The notes beneath the pieces were generated by a model. The model was not told the DNA's origin and did not search any database. It saw only the letters and a program-made list of their open reading frames with translations. A DNA stretch of 33,308 nucleotides from an uncultured Bacilli bacterium (GTDB lineage Bacteria > Bacillota_I > Bacilli_A > RFN20 > CAG-826). The translations under genes were made by a program, and so were the position numbers. Of this stretch, positions 30,489 through 33,308 are shown one piece after another. Position 1 is the stretch's first letter. Every line of letters begins with the position of its first letter. The stretch is taken from positions 1-33,308 of the forward strand of contig CALVSB010000017.1 of NCBI GenBank assembly GCA_944358895.1. The letters run 5' to 3'.

Positions 30489-31196
30489 ATGGGTATCTTA
30501 AGAGACATCTTGCTCGCGCTTCTTGCGCCCTTCAGCAATCGGGCCAAGGGAAGCGTTGGGGAGCGGGCCGTCATCCGGGCTCTCGAGCGCTCCCCTTACA
30601 AGGCCATATGGAATCTGATGCTCGTCGACGAGAACGGGCATAGCCATCAAATCGACGCCGTGGCCTTAGGTCCCGGCGGGGTCTTTGCGATCGAAGTCAA
30701 AAACTACTCCGGGAAAATCGTCGGTTCGCCATCCTACCGGGAATGGGTTCAATATCTCCCTGGCACGGAGAATCGCTTTTTCTCGCCGCTCCTCCAAAAT
30801 GGCAGCCACTGCCGCCTGCTCGAAAAGAAGATCGGCCGGCGGGTCTACTCCCTCGTCGTCTTTGCCAAGGACAATGCCCCGACGGGCATGTACAACGTCA
30901 TCGATCTTTCGTCTCTTCGAAACTACCTCGCTTCCTTCCGCCCAACGGAGTTGGAGCTAACGGACGACGAGATCGAGGAACTGATCGAAAGAATTTCCTC
31001 CTATCACCATTCGGAAATAACCAACCGCGACCACGTGAAGGATATCCGGCAGACGGGCAAGAAGCTAAGGAATGGCATCTGCCCGCGCTGCGGAACCCCG
31101 ATGGTCCGTAGAGAAGGGCGGTACGGCCCTTACTGGAAATGCCCGAAGACCGAATGCGGCTATCACATCACCGAAGCCAAGATGAAGGTTCGCTAG
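30489..31196 (+). CDS. NERD nuclease-like protein with topoisomerase-type zinc ribbon
   Basis: The 235-residue protein begins with a short hydrophobic stretch (ILRDILLALLAPF), then a NERD domain (about 20-135). The possible nuclease residues of the PD-(D/E)xK type are visible: GSVGERAV, IDAVALGPGGVFAIEVKNYSG with D56, E69 and K71. The C-terminus carries a four-Cys ribbon (C198, C201, C218, C223) like those of topoisomerase I, which bind single-stranded DNA. NERD proteins are thought to process DNA and often lie in mobile or defence regions; the combination suggests a DNA-acting nuclease. A GAGGGAA lies upstream of the ATG. It is a single gene, 52 bases before the HD hydrolase. Confidence 0.88.
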   Translation: MGILRDILLALLAPFSNRAKGSVGERAVIRALERSPYKAIWNLMLVDENGHSHQIDAVALGPGGVFAIEVKNYSGKIVGSPSYREWVQYLPGTENRFFSPLLQNGSHCRLLEKKIGRRVYSLVVFAKDNAPTGMYNVIDLSSLRNYLASFRPTELELTDDEIEELIERISSYHHSEITNRDHVKDIRQTGKKLRNGICPRCGTPMVRREGRYGPYWKCPKTECGYHITEAKMKVR

Positions 31197-31248
31197 GCTC
31201 TTTCGGCGCCTTCATTTAGAATGGCTTGAAACGAGGGAGGAAGTGCAT

Positions 31249-31671
31249 ATGAACCAGCTGTCGAAAGCCTATCTCTACGCTTTAATCTTCCATGACGGGC
31301 AGGTCGACAAGGCCGGGATCGACTACATCCTCCATCCGATGAGGGTTTCCTCGAAAATGGATACGGAGACGGAGAAAATCGTGGCTCTTCTCCACGACAC
31401 GGTCGAGGACACCCCCGCTACCATCGATCAGATCAAAAGCCTATTTGGAGAGGAAGTGGCCGCGGCCGTCAGAGCGATGACCAAAGGGGGAGAAGAGGAC
31501 TACCATGACTATATCGCCCGCCTATCCAAGAACCCCATTGCCGTGAAGGTGAAGCTAGCCGATCTCGAGCACAACATGAGTGTCGAACGCCTCCCCTCCT
31601 TCACTGAAAAGGACAAGGAGCGTCTGGCCAAATACCGCTGGGCCCACGATTTCCTGTCCCAAAAGCTTTAA
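31249..31671 (+). CDS. HD-domain hydrolase, SpoT/MESH1-like (putative alarmone hydrolase)
   Basis: This 140-residue protein is a single HD_4 domain like the hydrolase half of RelA/SpoT and the small MESH1-type enzymes, which remove pyrophosphate from (p)ppGpp. Metal-site motifs are DYILHPMRV (H29), LLHDTVEDT (H49-D50 with E53-D54) and VKLADLEHNM (D105, N109). No synthetase domain is attached. I chose ATG 31249-31251 because GGGAGGAAG lies about eight bases upstream; the GTG at 31243 is too close to that site. The substrate is inferred from the family, and other nucleotide substrates are possible. It converges with the AAA ATPase gene. Confidence 0.85.
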   Translation: MNQLSKAYLYALIFHDGQVDKAGIDYILHPMRVSSKMDTETEKIVALLHDTVEDTPATIDQIKSLFGEEVAAAVRAMTKGGEEDYHDYIARLSKNPIAVKVKLADLEHNMSVERLPSFTEKDKERLAKYRWAHDFLSQKL

Positions 31672-31690
31672 AAACGGCCGCAAAAGGCCG
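31670..31690 (-). terminator. Weak terminator of the SbcC/AAA transcript
   Basis: On the minus strand CGGCC, a six-base loop (TTTTGC) and GGCCG are followed by five Ts. The stem is only 5 bp, but it lies between two convergent genes, some 50 bases after the ATPase stop codon, where a terminator is expected. Confidence 0.45.
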
Positions 31691-31742
31691 CTCAATGTCT
31701 AAAAAGAAGGCCAAAGCCGTAAGTTATGACCCTTTTAAGTAG

Positions 31743-32630
31743 TTAGTCGAAATCCTTCGCGTGGCTTAGGAAGAAATCCCGGTAGAGACGGATATTCGGA
31801 AGCTCGCTCCACTTCTTTTCCCTTGGCGGCTCTTCGTCGAGGTCGATGACCTTGGCCCCGGGAATCGCGAGGATGAAGGGTGAATGGGAAGCGACGATCA
31901 GCTGGCTCCGGTTATGGAAGGCGGCATCGAAAAGAAGGGTGGCTAGGCGGCTCTGGTTCAGGGGCGAAAGGCAGTTTTCCGGCTCGTCGATGAGGTAGAG
32001 GCCGGGACTATCGAGGATCGAGGTAAACTCGTCCAGCGAGCTTTCCCCGTTGGAGCGTTCTTCTTTCGCCTTCCCGAGCCGTTCGGCCCACTGCCGCTCG
32101 GTCGAGCGGAGGGCGGCGTTCCTCTCCTTGAGGTCGTCGAGGTCCTTGAGGGATGAAAAGCGGTACCGCTGCCCCGCTTTTTCCCGCCGATCCTGGTAGG
32201 CCGCCTCCTTTTCCTCCCGGAGGATCCGGTTTTCCCGCCTCCTGGCCTCGATATCCCGGAAAAGGCCGTCGGAAGTGAAGAAACGGATTTCGGATGGGCA
32301 TTCGACCGGGCTTCCGTAAGGGTCCAACGCGATCTTGAGGCGCGTCATCTTGACGAAGGAAGAAAAGGGATGGTAGGCCACATCGTGCTCCAAGGTGTAG
32401 GTCGTGTCGTCGAAGAGGGGCGCATCCCGCTTCGCTCTTAAAGCTTCCCCGATGATGTTGAGGACCGTCGACTTCCCGCTTCCGTTGTTCCCGTAGAGGA
32501 CGACGATGTCGGATAAAGGCAAGGATGAAAGGCGTTTATTCCAAAAGAGGGGAAAAGGATAGACGTCCCGCAAGGGGTAGGCATCGATTTCCTCTTCGCC
32601 CGGGAAGAGAGCTTCCGCGTAGTAGACCAT
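31743..32630 (-). CDS. AAA ATPase, SMC/ABC-like (AAA_21 type), stand-alone
   Basis: This 295-residue protein has Walker A YGNNGSGKST (46-55), a charged, probably coiled insert (about 125-195), and Walker B LYLIDEPENCLSP (211-223) with D215 and E216, then a switch His in VASHSPF (247-253). It belongs to the predicted ATPases of the COG3910 type, related to SMC, RecF and OLD proteins. It lacks the TOPRIM nuclease of OLD proteins. Its ATG follows the sbcC stop by two bases, so they share a transcript; a role in DNA-end handling or defence is inference from that neighbour and the fold. Confidence 0.85.
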   Translation of the reverse strand: MVYYAEALFPGEEEIDAYPLRDVYPFPLFWNKRLSSLPLSDIVVLYGNNGSGKSTVLNIIGEALRAKRDAPLFDDTTYTLEHDVAYHPFSSFVKMTRLKIALDPYGSPVECPSEIRFFTSDGLFRDIEARRRENRILREEKEAAYQDRREKAGQRYRFSSLKDLDDLKERNAALRSTERQWAERLGKAKEERSNGESSLDEFTSILDSPGLYLIDEPENCLSPLNQSRLATLLFDAAFHNRSQLIVASHSPFILAIPGAKVIDLDEEPPREKKWSELPNIRLYRDFFLSHAKDFD

Positions 32631-32632
32631 AG

Positions 32633-33308
32633 CTAGGCAACGATCTTGAGATGAGAGCCGCTCGGCCCTTTCTTCACCTCGATCTTCTTGTCGACTTCGG
32701 AGGCGAGGGACTCGACGTGGGAAATGATCCCGACCATCTTGTTCCCGGAAGAGGAGATTTCCCGAATCGTCCGAATGACGGAATCCAGATTGTGGCTATC
32801 GAGGTTTCCGAAGCCTTCGTCGATGAAGAGGCAGTCGATCTCGCTGCCGCCGGCTTCCGAGGTGATGACATCGGATAAAGACAAGGCGAGGCATAGAGCG
32901 GCTTGGAACGCTTCCCCGCCGGAGAGCGTCCCGACCGGGCGAACCCGGTTGGTATTCTCGTCGATGACGTCGATGTCGAGGGCCTTGCCGGCCTCTTCCC
33001 AGAAGTTGTGGGCCACGAGGCGGAAAGAACCACCGCTCATTTCTGAGAAACGGATGGAGGCGCGGTCGACGATCTCGGAGAAGATCTGGGACTGGTAGAA
33101 CGTCTCGAAGTCGACCCGGAGCGTCCCGGCCATCGTGCCGCGGGCGACTTCCGAAAGGGCGCTGGCCTCGGCGGCTTTCCGAATGTCGTCGCTCGAGCCG
33201 TCGATCAGGGTTTTGATTTGGTTGAGGACGGTCTTGTCTTGTTTGAGCTTGGCATCATAGGAGGCCGCCTCGTCCGTTTTGTTCGCCGCGTCATGCTCGA
33301 GGTCCTTG
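32633..33308 (-). CDS. sbcC: Exonuclease SbcC, C-terminal part (cut by window edge)
   Basis: SbcC is the SMC-like ATPase of the SbcCD (Mre11-Rad50) nuclease, which opens hairpins and trims blocked DNA ends. The visible 224 residues include the end of the coiled coil (KDLEHDAANKTDEAASYDAK), the FETFYQSQIFSEIVDRASIRF region, FSEMSGGSFRL, the signature GTLSGGEAFQAALCLAL, Walker B DCLFIDEGFGNLD and the switch His in IISHVESL. The start, Walker A and most of the coiled coil lie beyond 33308. The frame continues to the edge without a stop. SbcD would be expected upstream, outside the window. Confidence 0.92.
   Translation of the reverse strand, partial: KDLEHDAANKTDEAASYDAKLKQDKTVLNQIKTLIDGSSDDIRKAAEASALSEVARGTMAGTLRVDFETFYQSQIFSEIVDRASIRFSEMSGGSFRLVAHNFWEEAGKALDIDVIDENTNRVRPVGTLSGGEAFQAALCLALSLSDVITSEAGGSEIDCLFIDEGFGNLDSHNLDSVIRTIREISSSGNKMVGIISHVESLASEVDKKIEVKKGPSGSHLKIVA

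Noticed and set aside
30308-30574. Minus-strand frame of 88 codons before the NERD gene
   Set aside because: It overlaps the NERD start antisense, has no ribosome site and shows no recognisable motif.

Overview
The window looks like a chromosomal segment of a GC-rich, Gram-positive-type bacterium, probably an uncultured gut member of the Bacilli close to Erysipelotrichia or Mollicutes. That placement is inference from gene style: AAAGGAGG ribosome sites, many ATGA start/stop overlaps, a lipoprotein with a long Ser/Glu-rich spacer, and BspA-like leucine-rich repeat proteins. TGA is a normal stop here, so this is genetic code 11.

Layout. (1) 1-76 is the end of an IS3-type element. (2) 109-2373 holds a PucR-type regulator and a GH13 alpha-glucosidase, both on the minus strand. 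(3) 2542-9390 is a tightly coupled four-gene minus-strand operon: a large lipoprotein, a polytopic YwaF/TMEM164-like protein fused in frame to an ABC ATPase, an ABC permease, and a membrane-anchored extracytoplasmic protein. Its promoter overlaps a perfect palindrome. I do not recognise this set as a described system. (4) 9476-15026 is a glycogen operon, glgB-glgP followed by a dimeric-type dUTPase and a small membrane protein, closed by a clear terminator. GlgB carries a Lys/Ala-rich histone-H1-like tail. (5) 15225-21169 is an unstable accessory zone: a pair of matching palindromes around an anchored hypothetical gene, a 0.6-kb internally deleted IS3 element, an AT-rich BspA-like gene whose 3' end is cut by that element, two 41-bp direct repeats resembling IS256-type ends, a decayed IS256 transposase and a leucine-rich-repeat remnant.

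(6) 21317-27308 is a defence-like or mobile island on the minus strand: a HExxH protein with an HNH-like C-terminus, an AlbA_2/HATPase (Schlafen-related) regulator bounded by near-identical 50-bp direct repeats, a two-helix membrane protein and an AAA/DUF4143 ATPase. The ATPase promoter is covered by two copies of a 19-bp palindrome. (7) 27468-29739 is core metabolism on the plus strand: acetate kinase overlapping a DHH-family phosphoesterase, with a terminator. (8) 29802-33308 holds an XRE repressor with its own palindrome, a NERD nuclease-like protein with a topoisomerase-type zinc ribbon, a small SpoT/MESH1-like HD hydrolase, a stand-alone AAA ATPase and the C-terminal part of SbcC, which runs off the window.

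Together, the carbohydrate genes (alpha-glucosidase, GlgB, GlgP) and acetate kinase fit a fermenter that stores glycogen and makes ATP through acetate. The IS-rich middle and the nuclease/ATPase genes look like accessory DNA inserted between core operons.
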